Source of the DNA: Misgurnus anguillicaudatus
Lineage: Eukaryota; Chordata; Actinopteri; Cypriniformes; Cobitidae
Assembly (NCBI RefSeq): GCF_027580225.2
Contig: NW_027395283.1
Location: forward strand, 5,894,501-5,958,500
Direction: 5' to 3'
DNA: 64,000 bases
Shown in pieces: positions 11,312 through 23,900 of this stretch. The notes under the pieces are model-generated. The model searched no databases, was not told the DNA's origin, and saw nothing but the letters and a program-made list of their open reading frames with translations. Numbering within the stretch: the stretch's first letter is position 1; each line of letters starts with the position of its first letter. The translations under genes were made by a program, and so were the position numbers.

Positions 11312-12699
11312 CAGTGGCGAACCGTGAGTACTTCAGCTGGGCCTTCAAAATATGCAATGAAGTGCAAATGCCTCTCCATGCGCAATTACGCATGGCGCAA
11401 TAAATGAAAGTCACAATTTGAATGGATTGGTTCTACTTACTACACCGCCTTAATTCTTAAAAACAGGAAAACGGAGACAAGTGAGCATGGGGGAAAAAAC
11501 ACCAAAATAAATTGAGAGTAGTTTGTTTTTCATAAATTTTAAAATTCAGAATATAATACTAGGCTATTCGTATTTCGATAAATCATACAGTGAACGTGTA
11601 CAAATTCTGAGCACGCAAAGTTAAATTACAGAATAGGCATCGTTTGCCTTTAAATGCAGTTTTAAAGTTTAAAAATACTTTAACTGGTAAACACACATAC
11701 AGACTCTGCTGCTCTGTAAATTTGCATTTAACAAGCCTAAATTGTGTTCTTTAATTTATTTTTTGTAAATATATATTTAGCTGTAGGATAGCTTGTTAAT
11801 CTTTTTTCATAAGGGGAAATATAGCACCCTGCGTTCTCAGTGCTCCTCCTTATGGCTTATAACTGTTATAATATAACCAGGGCTCGCAAAATCCCTAGCC
11901 CGAGCCCCGGTGAATGTTTTTGCATTCTCTGAGATTTAGTTAGGTAATTATATTGTATGTAATTCGGCGTCGCCTGCAGTCATTACTATCCTCAAGTAAA
12001 ACTGTCAGGAAGTGAAAGTATAATTAAACCCATTATTTTTCTCGTGTTCACGTCTGATATGCGCAGCGCAGCTGCACGCGCATCTCTCGGCTGTGCTCTT
12101 CACGAGTACCCGCTTAAGTAATTTAGTTTTTACCTCAGCCCTATTAAGCTAACCACAACATCAATCACGTTTTCCGCCATTTACCTCAACCACTCTCACC
12201 GCAGAGATTCGGGCCATTAGACGGTCTATGATTAGGACTTCTTCTTCTTTGGTGTTTTACGGCAGCTCGCATCCAGCTTGTTGCATGATTAGGACTTCAT
12301 GAAGGCTTACAATGTTTTGTTTTTTACCCGCCCACTTGAAATCAAAGCGTGATTGGTCGATTTGCCCGTCACTCTCCACACCAAAACACATAGCTTGGCC
12401 TTCCTTGGGATTCTTGAAGTCCTAACCAATGAATGAGCCATCTTACCGGGCCTTAATAGAGACAGACGATTCTGATTGGATATGAACCTGACAGTAAGCT
12501 TAACGTTAGAACATAGATGGGAGAAAATATATTACATGTATTGTATTAAATTAAATTAAATAGAAATTTAAAAATGTAAAAACATATTTTTATTGAATAC
12601 TTTATTATTTATTAGTATTATTACAATTATAAAAAATATTTTTATTAATTTGTTTAGGCCTTCTCTGAAGGCGTAGAAGGCCCTGAAGGTTCCCCACTG
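11312..12699. mobile_element. Non-autonomous hAT element with 8-bp target duplication GTTACCAG
   Basis: The element starts CAGTGGCGAACC and ends GGTTCCCCACTG, inverted hAT-type termini. It is flanked by identical 8-bp repeats GTTACCAG at 11304-11311 and 12700-12707. It is 1388 bp with no transposase and sits inside the Harbinger-like element. Confidence 0.85.
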
Positions 12700-13500
12700 G
12701 TTACCAGTGAGTTTAATTACGTTGGGTACAGTATGAGAACACTCCTAGAAATAAAAAGTGGTTTGACATTAAATTAAAAAACGCGTCACAGCACACCAAC
12801 GTGAAATCAGTGCAAATGGAGGAGGACAGACAATGACAGAACTTTCCACCTTGGACAGCAGCATATAACCAGCATCAACGGCGCAATCTGAAACGCCCTC
12901 CCGGCGGATGGATGATTTCCCAAGTCTTCCAATAACGCAAGATAAGTCATTGCACTGCATTGTCAGCGCTTCATTTATAGTGGTAGACACCAATTTGACG
13001 ACAAATCACAAATAAATCATTAACTTCAACAATGGTTTGCTGTTACTATACACAAATCATTTTAACACCTGCTTGTGGATAATAAATACACACTTCTTTA
13101 CACACTGGGGATGATTCTGTGTAGTATCGCTATTCTAGCACTAGATGCTCTGCGTACTGATACTCAGAGGTGTGCGTATATTTACACACATTTCTACGTA
13201 TAAGTGCAATTTGATAAATTACACACTTTGCGTAAAACTGTTCCTATGCACACTTTACGCACGCTTGATAAATCAGGCCCCTGAACTCAAAGGCGTCTGA
13301 ACGTCAGATGTTGTTCTAAAAATGACCGCTTGAGGCGCTTTGGGGGCGTTTATGTGCTTTGGTTGCTACAATACTCGCTATAGTATTTTACAAGCTTGAT
13401 AGCATTGTTTGTCTCGTGAATATACAGCATAAATTGGTGACAAGGATAAAGTATGTGAGAGGAGGAAGACTAGATGAGTATAAAGCAGAAAATGAGTCCT

Positions 13501-15105
13501 GGGGTCCGTTCTTCGTACGTGGATTACTCGGTTAGCTGGATTTGATTGTTGATGATTTGGCTTGATCTTGGATTATTTGGTTCTTCACAGTTGTGTATTC
13601 TCCATTATACGAGAAATACGAGAAGAGCTTTTAAGGATAGATTAAATCTTTTAGCGATGTTATTTAACAAATATATAATATAACAAATATATTTTTTCTG
13701 TACTTGTGCAACTTGTTTTTGTTTAACAGATTTGATTATCATTAAATGAATGACAAGACAAACATGCTGATCAATTTCATTTTAAATGTATTTAAATTGT
13801 CATTAATAAAAACAGCAATCAATCATACCCAGCAGTAATATATGTTATAATATGTACAATAAAAAATATTACTCAGTGTGAAATAAGTTTCCTTTGAATA
13901 AACTCATCTCTGATTTTAGTTTTGTCTTTAGATTGTCAAGTAGGCTTAAGGGTTCTTTTAGTAATTTCTATCTGTTATATAAACTCTGAATATAAAGATG
14001 TTGCCCTGTCCCTTTCCTGTGACAAAAAATGACAATAACCAAATAAGTTTTTTGCACATATTTTCACATATCTTTATCTTCTTTACTACACTTTTCTGTG
14101 CAGACTCAGCAGATGCAGGACTTTCAGTTAATGTGGATTCCTGCTAATATTCTTGTAGTCAGAAATCAGTTATATAAGAATATGCAATTAAAGTAAACTT
14201 ATTTAACCACTTGCATATAGTTTCTCTAAAGGACTGTCGTCTGAGAGGATTTCTTTACTGTCGTGTGCATTGCTCAGAAACAATTGCACTTTATAATCTT
14301 TTGATGTAGAATAACATTTACATTCACTTACTGCACATCATACTTTATTTAACACATTATTGGGAACTGCTGAAAGTGTTGGTGTATTATCTACAACTGC
14401 ACAAAAGAGAGGAAAACACAATCTTATAATAAACTACAATTCAAATTTTATTAATCAGCAATCAAATTGTTGCATTGGCTGTAGGTTTAAGAAAGAGCAA
14501 CTGCTCCAGAGATGATCTGCACAATCATTCAGTTTAGAGACATCAATCCTGCCAGCACATCACATGAAGATGAAGGACTACCACCTGTTTTTATTCTGCT
14601 TTTTATGTTGCTTTTTGAAACAGACAAAATAGCATTGAACTGTTTTTAAAAGAGACTAAAAGTACTTTAGGAGCATCAAAGTTTAAATCAATCATATAAA
14701 GATATCAAGATTATTTTTTTACAGAATATTTTACATTATTTATGGTGATTTTATGTACAAAAGTAGCTTTAACTGGGATTCTAAATTCAGTGTCATAAAA
14801 AGTTCACAACCTTCCATCAATAGCTCTCAGACTGCAGGGGTTAAAAATGGGCGTGTTCATGGCCATTGTAACAACCGGCCAATCACAGCATTGCTGATGA
14901 GTGTTTCTACTATCGATATGTTTCGCCTTTTCATGCAGCGCACAAACACGCAGTCATCTCAGATAATTCAATCCTGCCATACTAATCGTCAACAGCAGTG
15001 GTGTTCAAAGAACCGGATAAGCGAGATATAATTAGCGAGATCTAAACATCTCACATGTCTCATTTGATCGTGGATGTATTAAGCGACGTACGAAGAACAG
15101 ACCCC
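13501..15105. mobile_element. Non-autonomous TIR element of unassigned superfamily
   Basis: Left end GGGGTCCGTTCTTCGTACGT and right end ACGTACGAAGAACAGACCCC are inverted repeats with one mismatch. The inversion extends outward by seven bases (GAGTCCT/AGGACTC), so the true tips may be 13494 and 15112. There is no convincing coding frame in the 1.6-kb AT-rich interior, and no direct target duplication is clear. Confidence 0.7.
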
Positions 15106-15236
15106 AGGACTCTTCTACTATAAACTCATGCTGTTGTAATAGATGCAGTATGAAGTTTATCAATGTCTTACTGAAATAGACAAAGACAGATGAAAGGAGA
15201 TGTTGCTCTTTCAGTATTGATGATATCCCGAGCTAT

Positions 15237-15855
15237 GTGATCCCAAGTGGATTTCAGATTTGTCTTTTTTGGTCGACATACTGCATTATCTGAATGTAGA
15301 TCTGCAGGGGAAGTTAAAGATGGTGCCTGACCTGGTGCAGTGTTTTCACATTTATCAACAAACTCAAACTGCATCTACAAAAGAGTTAACAGATTTTCCA
15401 TCTTTGTTAAAGTGGACAAGTAGCAGAGGTTGTAAACAAGTGTACTGCACTGTATGCAACACTGCTTGAAAATCTCAAACAGAGTTTTGAGGACAGATTC
15501 TCATCAACACATTCACTGCTGAATCATTGTTTAAAAGTCCCTTTAGTGGAAGATAAAACAGCATCTCAGCTTGAAATGATTGAACTTTCTGAGGATGACA
15601 GACTTAAACGTGTTCTAAGGGAAGAAACTTTGGGGTTTTGGAAATATCCCAATGTTAAAAGGCAGCACTAAAACTATTGTCTATGTTTGGGTCAACTTAC
15701 ATCTGTGAGTCACTTTTTTCAACACCGAAACAAGTGAAATCAAAGCATGGCTCTGTCCTGACTAACACACATGTGAAAGAATTACTACAAACTGAATACA
15801 AGCCAGACTTATCAAAGATTGTGGAAAACAAGGAATGTCAGGTCTCCCACTGAGT
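15237..15855 (+). pseudogene. hAT-type transposase C-terminus (ZBED/FAM200/GTF2IRD2-like)
   Basis: From 15240 a frame reads DPKWISDLSFLVDILHYLN and ends in a hAT dimerisation-type tail: FGSTYICESLFS, then KQVKSKHGSVLTNTHVKELL, ending KNKECQVSH-like at the TGA near 15853. At least one stop (after CNTA, 15469) and a frameshift near 15660 break it, and the N-terminal two thirds are missing. Downstream, GGTTCGCCACTCCTG ending at 16036 is a hAT-type terminus, so this is the 3' part of an autonomous hAT that lost its 5' half. It carries no active transposition function now. Confidence 0.65.
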
Positions 15856-16036
15856 CAAGTAAAAAGGGAAAGGCTGATACAAACATTCAAATCCATGAAA
15901 ACTATTGTGTATGTAATTACAAATTCTAATAAGCAATTAATTGTAAAAGTCCTTGTGAGAGACATTTGTTGTGTGCCTCTTTGAAGTAAATGTTCCTTTT
16001 TTTGGCTCATCATGCTGAAAAGGTTCGCCACTCCTG

Positions 16037-16487
16037 GCACTCCTGGCATTGGGTTGTCCCGTGTGAAAGGAACAAATGACTCGGAGGACCCAAAGATGCG
16101 ACAGGTGAACTTATCAATTCTCTTTCCGGCACAGAACCAATACATGTCACGCAGGCACACAAAATGAATGAATCACTCTGCGAGACAACTCGTTCCTGAG
16201 TCATACTAAAGATTCGTTCAAATAGAAGGAATCGTTCATGGACGACCCATCACTAGACGACAGGCTGTACAGCAGTTTTGAGGAAAATGAAAGTTTAAAC
16301 TCTCAAAACTTTAAAACGCATGCAAACAATACACTTTCAGCATAAGGATGCAATTATCCCTGATAGCTATGTGTTGTATATGCTGTTTGATGGGGATGTG
16401 AAGACACGTTGCGTTGTTAGGACCAGAGAATGTCCTCATAGAAAATACACACGTCTCTGTAGAAATCCAAATTGTCCACAGATCCTA
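16037..16487. other. Unassigned spacer with GTTC-rich foldback words
   Basis: The segment has ACTCGTTCCTGAG, ATTCGTTC and AATCGTTC words typical of fish foldback repeats. A frame at 16320-16487 (MQTIHFQHKDAI start) has no family I recognise and runs into the next MITE. Confidence 0.3.
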
Positions 16488-16803
16488 GGGTGGCCATTCA
16501 TGCCAGTTCCACCCCACACGTCCCGAACATGTTTTCGGGTGCGTTCTCCGGAAGTTGGGTTGGTTGACCACATACCTCATCAAGGTTTAATATTTCGGGT
16601 TCAATTTCAGAAAAGCAACCGTTACATTTCAAGGTAAGAATGAAACTACAATGATTGTATGTCTTAAAAGAAATAAATCTTTATTTTCTAATGTATTTTA
16701 ACTGAAATGTGAGAACTTCGATGAAGTATGCGATCGTATCCAGAAAACGCACCCGAAATCCTGTTCAGGATGTGTCCGGCGAAACTGGCACGAATGGCCA
16801 CCC
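16488..16803. repeat. 316-bp MITE with GGGTGGCCATTC termini
   Basis: Left end GGGTGGCCATTCATGCCAGT and right end ACTGGCACGAATGGCCACCC are inverted, and similarity continues about 70 bp inwards (CGGGTGCGTT... words on both arms). There is no coding content. A target duplication was not established. Confidence 0.7.
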
Positions 16804-16845
16804 GTCTAGCAATGACAGCGTCGGCTTAATTAGAGGACATTTAAC

Positions 16846-17330
16846 ATGGACGAATCCGAAGAGAATGAATTTTTAGGGACCACAATAATTTCCTGGCCCA
16901 CGATGATGACTGGCTTATTTCAGATTTCCAAGGGCTAAACTCTTGGAGCTCTGCACTGAGTTGGGTCAGAATTTGGAAATAGAGACAGTGAGGAGCCACG
17001 CATTACACGTACCTTTACAGGTGCTTACTACACTTGGTTTCCTGGTAACTGGTTCTTTCTAAAGAGAACTGGCAGACCGCTCAGGAATAAGCCAGTCGTG
17101 TTTGAGCAGTGCAATGCCAGCTGTATGGGACGAGACGGGACGCAATTTGGAGGCTGTTATGAGGCCCTGACAAGGTTTGCCACATCATACTGGCCTGAGG
17201 AGTGCTGCACAATGTCGCACACAAGCATGGCACACCCATTGGTGAGGTGGGGGCACCGCCAGATGACCCTGACCCAGGACCAGTATATGTGCAGCACATT
17301 CAACAAGCTTTTCAGGACCATCAACATGTA
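16846..17330 (+). pseudogene. HARBI1-type Harbinger transposase, internally deleted
   Basis: After ATG at 16846 (MDESEENEF) the frame shifts, then reads AKLLELCTELGQNLEIETVR, SHALHVPLQVLTTLGFLVTG, a stop, then RELADRSGISQSCLSSAMPA. This is the helix-turn-helix N-terminal region of Harbinger transposases. The middle, which should carry the DDE catalytic core, is missing. The C-terminal tail MLHNVAHKHGTPIGEVGAPP then DDPDPGPVYVQHIQQAF appears at 17202 in another frame. With no catalytic core it is dead. Confidence 0.7.
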
Positions 17331-17399
17331 AGTGCAACAAATAGTACTCAAATAGTTCATTTGTTGACCAATTCCTTTAATGAATTGCTTATTTCTGTG

Positions 17400-18230
17400 C
17401 TTATATATGATGTTTGTTAATGGGGTTTGTTTGATAGGACGACACCTCTATAGTTATGAACACTTGACTAGATGTTCATCTTAAACTCTTTTTATAACAA
17501 CTTGGTTTTTATTTCATGTTTTAAGCATTATTTATCAAATCATCAGAATACAGACAGAAATAACAACACAAACACAATATATACACAACAGATCAACACA
17601 AAGTACAGATGATAAATGATAGAGATGAAGATTATTTAAAAGAAGAGAAAGTCAACTCTTAAAATCTGATGGACACTTCACACAACTCTCTGTCGAGCTT
17701 TGACATTGATGCTGTTTCTCTTTATTTACACGACTGTCAACCTCCAGGACTTTTAAAATAAAGCATCACCTTCATTTTCTTACTGTTTGTGTGTGAACTC
17801 ATAAAACTGTCAGTGTGTCATTATATTATACTACATACATATCAATACATTCATCTCTTACATTGACATCAAATATTCAGAGGAAATAGATGAAATGTGT
17901 TTTTGTATTGTTGTAGCTCATGTGTATGTGATAAACAGATTGTTGACATGTTTATTATGTTGAAGATTTCATTTCTATCACTGACTGACAGCACTAATAG
18001 TTTGTTTTTCTATCTCTTCATCTGACACTGATGATGATCTCATATCTGATTGACTTTCTCTTTCATTTTTATTCAGGATTCATGCACAGATGATGGTAAC
18101 GATGTAAAGATGTCTGTCTGATCTTCAGTATGATCTGCTGGTGAATAAGAAGACACAATAGTGACATCACTTCCTCTTAACCGAGTTGATTATTCAGTAC
18201 AGGATCTGATCTGTGACTTTATCCAAATCT
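17400..18230 (+). repeat. NLR 3'-end segment, copy 2
   Basis: Near-identical to 8893-9712, including the intron, the terminal exon and the start of the 3' UTR. No LRR exon lies upstream of it; the segment starts immediately after the HARBI1 remnant. Confidence 0.9.
18077..18107 (+). pseudogene. Orphan NLR terminal exon
   Basis: An acceptor TTTTTATTCAG precedes a short open stretch that, in the phase used by the 8433 gene, would add IHAQMMVTM and a TAA stop. No upstream LRR exon remains, so it is a relic of a duplicated NLR gene. Confidence 0.45.
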
Positions 18231-19102
18231 GACTATTTAAATTTTGAATTTTGACTATTTTTTATTGAAGTTTATCAATGTCTTACTGAAATAGACAAAG
18301 ACAGATTAAAGCAGATGTTGCTCTTTCAGTATTGATGAGGTCTTTTCAGATGTGAAAGCTGCTCATTTAGACGCTAATCCTCCTCCATACTAACAGAGAT
18401 GAAGACTTTTGATGTGAGCACTGATAACAAAGACCTACTACAAATAACACAAACATAAAACTATGCTAACTATAGTTAAGTCATGCTTGATTTTCTTAAG
18501 GACAATTCATCTCTTGTGCATTACATCTCATGGTGCTTTCATTCTTCACTCATTCATGTCAGTACAGTCTGCACACCAGCGACATCTCGTGGACTTTGAT
18601 TGTATTTCATCAAATGAGTCATTTTGGACCAAACCTGAACTCAAAAGTAATATTTAATACATTTATAAACTGATGATTTTACCCCTGCTGATGTAAAACA
18701 TTTCTGTTAGTGTTGATGTAAAACTAAGAGTAAACACAAGATGTCAGAATTTATGTGTGAAACAGGTCGAGTCATTCACTGTCTCTCTTTCATCTTTCTC
18801 TGAATCTCTCTCTCTCTGTGACATGAAATAAACATATTCAATAATCTAAACTTTACTGATATTAATTGTGAAGACATCAATTGTATGTCGCTTACAGTCC
18901 TACTGATGACTGTAAAGATGAAATGAGCGTAATTTACAGTTTTAATACAGTGACATAAAGTTTAATAAAATTATGAACTTGACATTTCAGGTTTGGTCTA
19001 TCGCTGTTGATTATCTGTCAGACGCTTTCTGAACGGCAGAGTCGAACTGCGCCATCTAGTGGACAAACACAAACTTTATAATACATTTACAATAAAACAC
19101 AC
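18231..19102. other. Spacer with partial NLR 3' flank similarity
   Basis: 18956-19055 repeats 10066-10165, and 18268-18330 repeats about 15155-15220 (TTTATCAATGTCTTACTGAA onward). Otherwise AT-rich with no gene seen. Confidence 0.5.
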
Positions 19103-19587
19103 GTTAACCCTGACCAGTCTACATGAAGGTAAAGAATTAGTGAGGGGTAAGTGTGTCTACATTATTAAGAAAAACAGTGATGAACAGACAAATACAAAGC
19201 ACGATATGATGTCAAAGGTTAAAGTCAAGAGAGAGGTGTGAACCATGACGAGACTTTTTCTACAACTGCCAGTATGACGAGATACTGAAACAGAAAACAG
19301 TTCAGGAAAATATAATTGTTCCTCAAATGGATGTAAAGACAACATATTTACACGAGCCAATAGAATGACATTTATATGAAACAACCAGAGAATTACGAGG
19401 TAAAATCTCAAAGTAATACAAAACTGATGTGTATAAACTGAAAAAATCACTGTATGGACAGCTGATATAATTGATAGAAGAAGTACTACAAGTTACTGCA
19501 TTAACATGAACAAAAATGATCCATTAATCTCATGAAGACTAAAAGACAGTCTACTGTTACACTGTCCACATGTGAAGCTGAGTTTAT
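19103..19587 (+). pseudogene. Ty1/copia reverse transcriptase and RNase H start, degenerate
   Basis: The segment reads LHEGKELVRGKCVYIIKKNS, then QMDVKTTYLHEPIE, then VYKLKKSLYG, and finally KRQSTVTLSTCEAEF. These are the conserved copia reverse transcriptase blocks in order, followed by the RNase H block. Stops and frameshifts lie between them and the YVDD catalytic box is missing, so it has lost internal sequence. It breaks off in RNase H at 19587, where the LINE is inserted, and resumes at 25737. The 5' part of the element is gone. Confidence 0.75.
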
Positions 19588-20390
19588 TCAATTCAATTCA
19601 ATTCAATTTTATTTATATAGCGCTTTTCACAATACTCAATTGTTTCAAAGCAGCTTTACATTAATAGAAGCAGTAAAAGCACAGAAAAACGACAGATAGC
19701 ATAACATAATACACAATAGCATAAGCAGTCAAATTTGCTGCGGCTATGACGCGACATTATGAGCGAGCATATTACTAATGTAACGTCGAGAAGAAGAAGC
19801 TAAGTTAAGCCCAAGCAGGCTACCTCCCCGGGGTAAAAAACCCCCTAGGAGAAAAAAAACAAAAACCCCGGGTTGTTTAGCCGAGGAAAAAAAAATAAAA
19901 GTCCTAGGAGGGAAAAACCCTTGGGAGATATACATGTATATACACACATATTAACGGATAAGGAGCTTAAGCGGAGATTAAGCAGAGATTAAGCGGATAT
20001 TAAGCGGGTCCTGCCGGTGGTCGTTGGTCAGGCATCAGCTGGGCATCACATTGAAGGACGACCAGTAGATCAGAGGTGTGCCGACTTCCACATCCACCGG
20101 AACTGGGTCTGTTTGTCCCATTGTCCTCAGGGTCAATGGGACCCAGGGACGAGACAGGGAGAGAAAAACAAAATCATATTAGCGTAGGGGCCGTTCACAT
20201 GTAATGCAAGTGTCACACAGTGATGTGGTTGAATCAGCTTAGTTTCAGACAGACTAACTATTGCGGCATAATTATATTATCCACAGTTAAGGATTTTGCA
20301 AATTGGGGGCCCACTGCGACGGTATATATGGTAACTAAGGGTCACCTTCCGATTTTTAAGAGAAAATGAAATCTGTCGACCCGTTTGACT

Positions 20391-20880
20391 AAGGCCTGTA
20401 ACCCCACTGTTGTCGTTAATGCAGGTTCAGTGGCAAACGGGTCTATATTGCATACTATTTAAAAGATCACGAAAAAACGCCAACATCGCAACCTGACCAT
20501 ACGTGTCAACCCGTTTGACTAAGGCTGGAGGCCCCACTGTCGTCGTTAATGCAGGTTCAGTGGCAAACGGGTCTGTATGGCATACTATTCACAAGACACA
20601 AGAAAGCGCCAAAATCGCAACCCGACCATACGTGCCAACCCGTTTGACTAAGGCTGGAGGCCCCACTGTCGTCGTTAATGCAGGTTCAGTGGCAAACGGG
20701 TCTGTATGGCATACTATTCGCAATAGAAAGAAAGCGCCAAAATCACAACCCAACCATACGTGCCAACCCGTTTGACTAAGGCCAAAAGCCCCACTGTCGT
20801 CGTTAATGCAGGTTCAGTGGCAAACGGGTTTGTATGGCATACTATTCACAAGAACACGAAAGTTCCAAAATCGCAATCCG
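20391..20880 (-). repeat. About 128-bp tandem repeats (four copies) in the LINE 3' UTR
   Basis: CCGTTTGACT starts units at 20391, 20511, 20640 and 20768. Each unit has AACCCGTTTG near one end and CAAACGGGT about 65 bp later, so each can fold into a hairpin with a stem of roughly 9-10 bp. The array is also present in LINE copy 2 at 55299. Confidence 0.85.
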
Positions 20881-20994
20881 ACTATAGGTTAAGATAAGAT
20901 TTTTATTTATTTATTTGGTTGATCTGTGTTATGACCGCGAGTGCTTTGTTCCGTACAGATAACTATTTCGAGTTAAGTACTTTTACTAGACAAA

Positions 20995-23900
20995 TTATGC
21001 GAATGCTTTGTTGAAGAGAAAAGTTTTAAGTCTAGATTTAAAATTATCGACTGTGTCTGATTCTCGGACATCGGTTGGTAAATCATTCCAGAGCTTAGGG
21101 GCTAAGTAGGAAAATTACCTTCCACTTTTAGACACTTTTGATAGTCTGGGGATAATCAAGAGACCAGAATTTTGCGACCGTAGTGTGCGTGATGGATTGT
21201 ATTCTGATAGTAATTCTCTAAGATATGAGGGTGCTAGGCCATTTAAAGCTTTGTAGGTGATTAGTGATATTTTAAATTGTATGCGATATTTAACTGGTAG
21301 CCAGTGTAAAGATGCCAGAATTGGGCTTATGTGGTCGTACTTTTTAGATCGAGTAAGTACCCTTGCGGAAGCGTTTTGAACTAGCTGAAGCTTGTTTACT
21401 TGATTTGCATGGCATCCCCCGAGTAGCGAGTTACAATAGTCTATTCTAGAGGTCATAAAAGCATGGATAAGCTTCTCTGCGTCAGATGTAGACAGTATAT
21501 GGCGTATTTTCGAGATATTTCTAAGATGGAAGAATGCTGTGCGGCAGACGTTGGCGATATGACTATCGAAGGATAAGTTGCTGTCGAACATCACACCTAA
21601 GTTCCTAACCGTGGAAGATGGCACCACAGTGCAGCCATCTATGTGCAACTTGTAATCTGACATATTATGTTTGTAGGGATTCGGTTCAATAATAAGTATC
21701 TCTGTCTTATTGGAGTTCAGCTTAAGAAAGTTATGTGCCATCCAGTCACTAACATCGCTAAGGCAGTCTGTTAGCTTAGAAAACGTGTCTGTTTCGCTGG
21801 GATGTGAGGAGATGTAAAGCTGGGTATCATCCGCATAGCAGTGAAAACTTATGTTATGTTTCCTGATAATGTCTCCTAGAGGTAACATGTATAACGAGAA
21901 CAGGATAGGACCTAAAACCGATCCCTGCGGTACACCGTATTTAACCAGGGAGTGATATGACTCTTCCTCGTTTACATAAACAAAGTGATAGCGATTGGTT
22001 AGATACGACCTAAACCAGGCTAGCGCCTGACCACTGATACCAACATAGTTTTCTAGTCTATTGAGTAAGATTGTGTGATCTATTGTGTCAAAGGCTGCAC
22101 TAAGGTCTAATAATATAAGAATTGAGATTTCACCACGATCGGATGTTAATAGGAGGTCGTTTGTAACTCTAAGCAACGCTGTCTCTGTGCTATGGTGGGG
22201 CCTGAATCCTGATTGGAACTTTTCATATGTACTATTATTTGTCAAGAATGTGCGTAACTGGCTTGCCACTACCTTTTCTAATATTTTCGAAAGAAAAGGG
22301 AGATTTGAGATTGGTCTAAAGTTATTAAGCTCTCCCTGATCAAGCTGCGGTTTTTTAATCAGCGGTTTAATAACTGCTAGTTTGAAAGCTGTTGGAACGT
22401 ATCCTATTTCTAGCGATGAGTTAAAGATATTTAGAACCGGGGTTGACACTACAGGGAATACCTCTTTAAGCAGTTTTGTGGGAACGGGGTCTAATATACA
22501 GGATGATGATTTGGATGATGTAACTAGTCTAGAGAGCTCATCTATTGTAGTAGGTTTAAATGAATCAAGATGTTCGTATGGTAGTCTAGTGTTAAGTGAA
22601 CTAACGGGTTGAGTGGTGGCTGCCTGGGTAGCTACGATGTTTTCCCTTATAGCCGTAATTTTGTTAGAAAAGAAGTTCATGAAGTCGTTACTATTGTGTT
22701 GAAGTTTACTATTGTGTTGAAGTTTACTATTGGTTTCTGTTTGTTCTTTATTTCTAGTCAGTTTTGCAACGGTGCTGAAGAGGAAACGAGGGTTATTATG
22801 ATTCTCATTTATAAGCTTGCTAAGATAGGTAGATCTGGCGATTTTAATAGCCTGTCTGTATTGTTTAACACTCTCTTTCCATGCTGCACGCCATACCTCT
22901 AACTTTGTGCTTCTATAATTTCTTTCCATTTTCCTAGTTGCCTTTTTGAGTGCTGCGGTGTGATGATCATACCATGGAGCTGGCGGTTTTTCTTTGATTC
23001 TCTTTTTTTGAATGGGCGCAACGGCATCCAATGTGTTAGAACAGACATTGTTTAGGTTTTCTATTACAATATCTAGATCGTCAGAGTTAACTGCTACATG
23101 TTTAATTTGGGACAGGTCTGGAAGAGTGCTAATAAATCTATCTTTAGTGGTGGAAATTATTGTTCTGGCTAATCTGTAGCATGTTGTGGATTGAGTGATC
23201 CTATCTAGAGGTACAGTGTATGACACAAGGTAATGGTCAGAAACTGCATCACTCTGAGGTGATATTTTGATGTCATTAATATTGAGCCCGAGTGACAGAA
23301 TTAAGTCTAATGTGTGCTTACGAGTATGCGTTGGCCCTGTCACGTTTTGTCTAATATTGAGAGAATTTAGAACATCCATAAATGCACGTCCTAGTGCATC
23401 TTTTGGGTTATCCACATGAATATTAAAATCACCAACGATAAGAGCTTTATCTACAGTGACTACAAGCTCAGACAGGAAATCTGCTATTTCTTTAAGGAAA
23501 TCTGCATGGTGGCCCGGAGGTCTGTAGATTGTAGCTAAGGCAAAAGAGAGCTGTTTGTGGTTACGATCGGTTATTTCCATATTTAACAACATTAGTTCGA
23601 ATTATTTAAATTTTACTTCAGATTTTTGGTTTACTTTAAAAATTTTGTTGTATATTGTAGCTACACCACCCCCTCTCCCCTTTAATTGAGGTTCGTGTTT
23701 ATAATAATAGTCTTGTGGGGTGGATTCGTTTAAACTAATGTAGTCGTCTGCTTTAAGCCAGGTTTCTGTTAAACAGAGTGCATCTAAGTTTTGGTCTGTA
23801 ATTATTTCATTGACAATAGGTTCTTTATTGGTAAGCGATCTAATGTCAAGAAGGCCGAATTTTAACATTCGAGGTTCATCTGTTAAAGTATTGTTTTCTA

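Larger units (their letters stand above)
10968..12990 (+). pseudogene. Harbinger-associated Myb/SANT-like protein, interrupted
   Basis: The first piece at 10968-11035 reads MAKRA, stop, KRNFTDTEIELLVDEVK, the usual opening of the Myb-like accessory protein of Harbinger transposons. About 1.7 kb later, at 12752-12860, a KKWFDIKLK motif and a SANGGGQ-type stretch (after a frameshift) match the middle of the same protein. The intervening DNA is a short repeat (11040-11225) and a complete hAT. In-frame stops and shifts make it a pseudogene. The accessory protein is thought to help transposase reach the nucleus and bind the termini. Confidence 0.55.
10297..13281 (+). mobile_element. PIF/Harbinger-like element with nested insertions
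   Basis: The ends are inverted: GGGGCCTCATTTATCAAC at the left and, read from the right, GGGGCCTGATTTATCAAG. Subterminal GCGTA and TACGC words are abundant on both sides. Inside are pieces of a Myb/SANT-like protein of the kind carried by Harbinger elements. A MITE (10425-10787) and a hAT (11312-12699) have inserted into it. I could not find a matching 3-bp target duplication. Confidence 0.55.

Noticed and set aside
22085..22902. Plus-strand frames within the LINE (and 57003-57620)
   Set aside because: Antisense shadows of ORF2, which has clear endonuclease and reverse transcriptase motifs.
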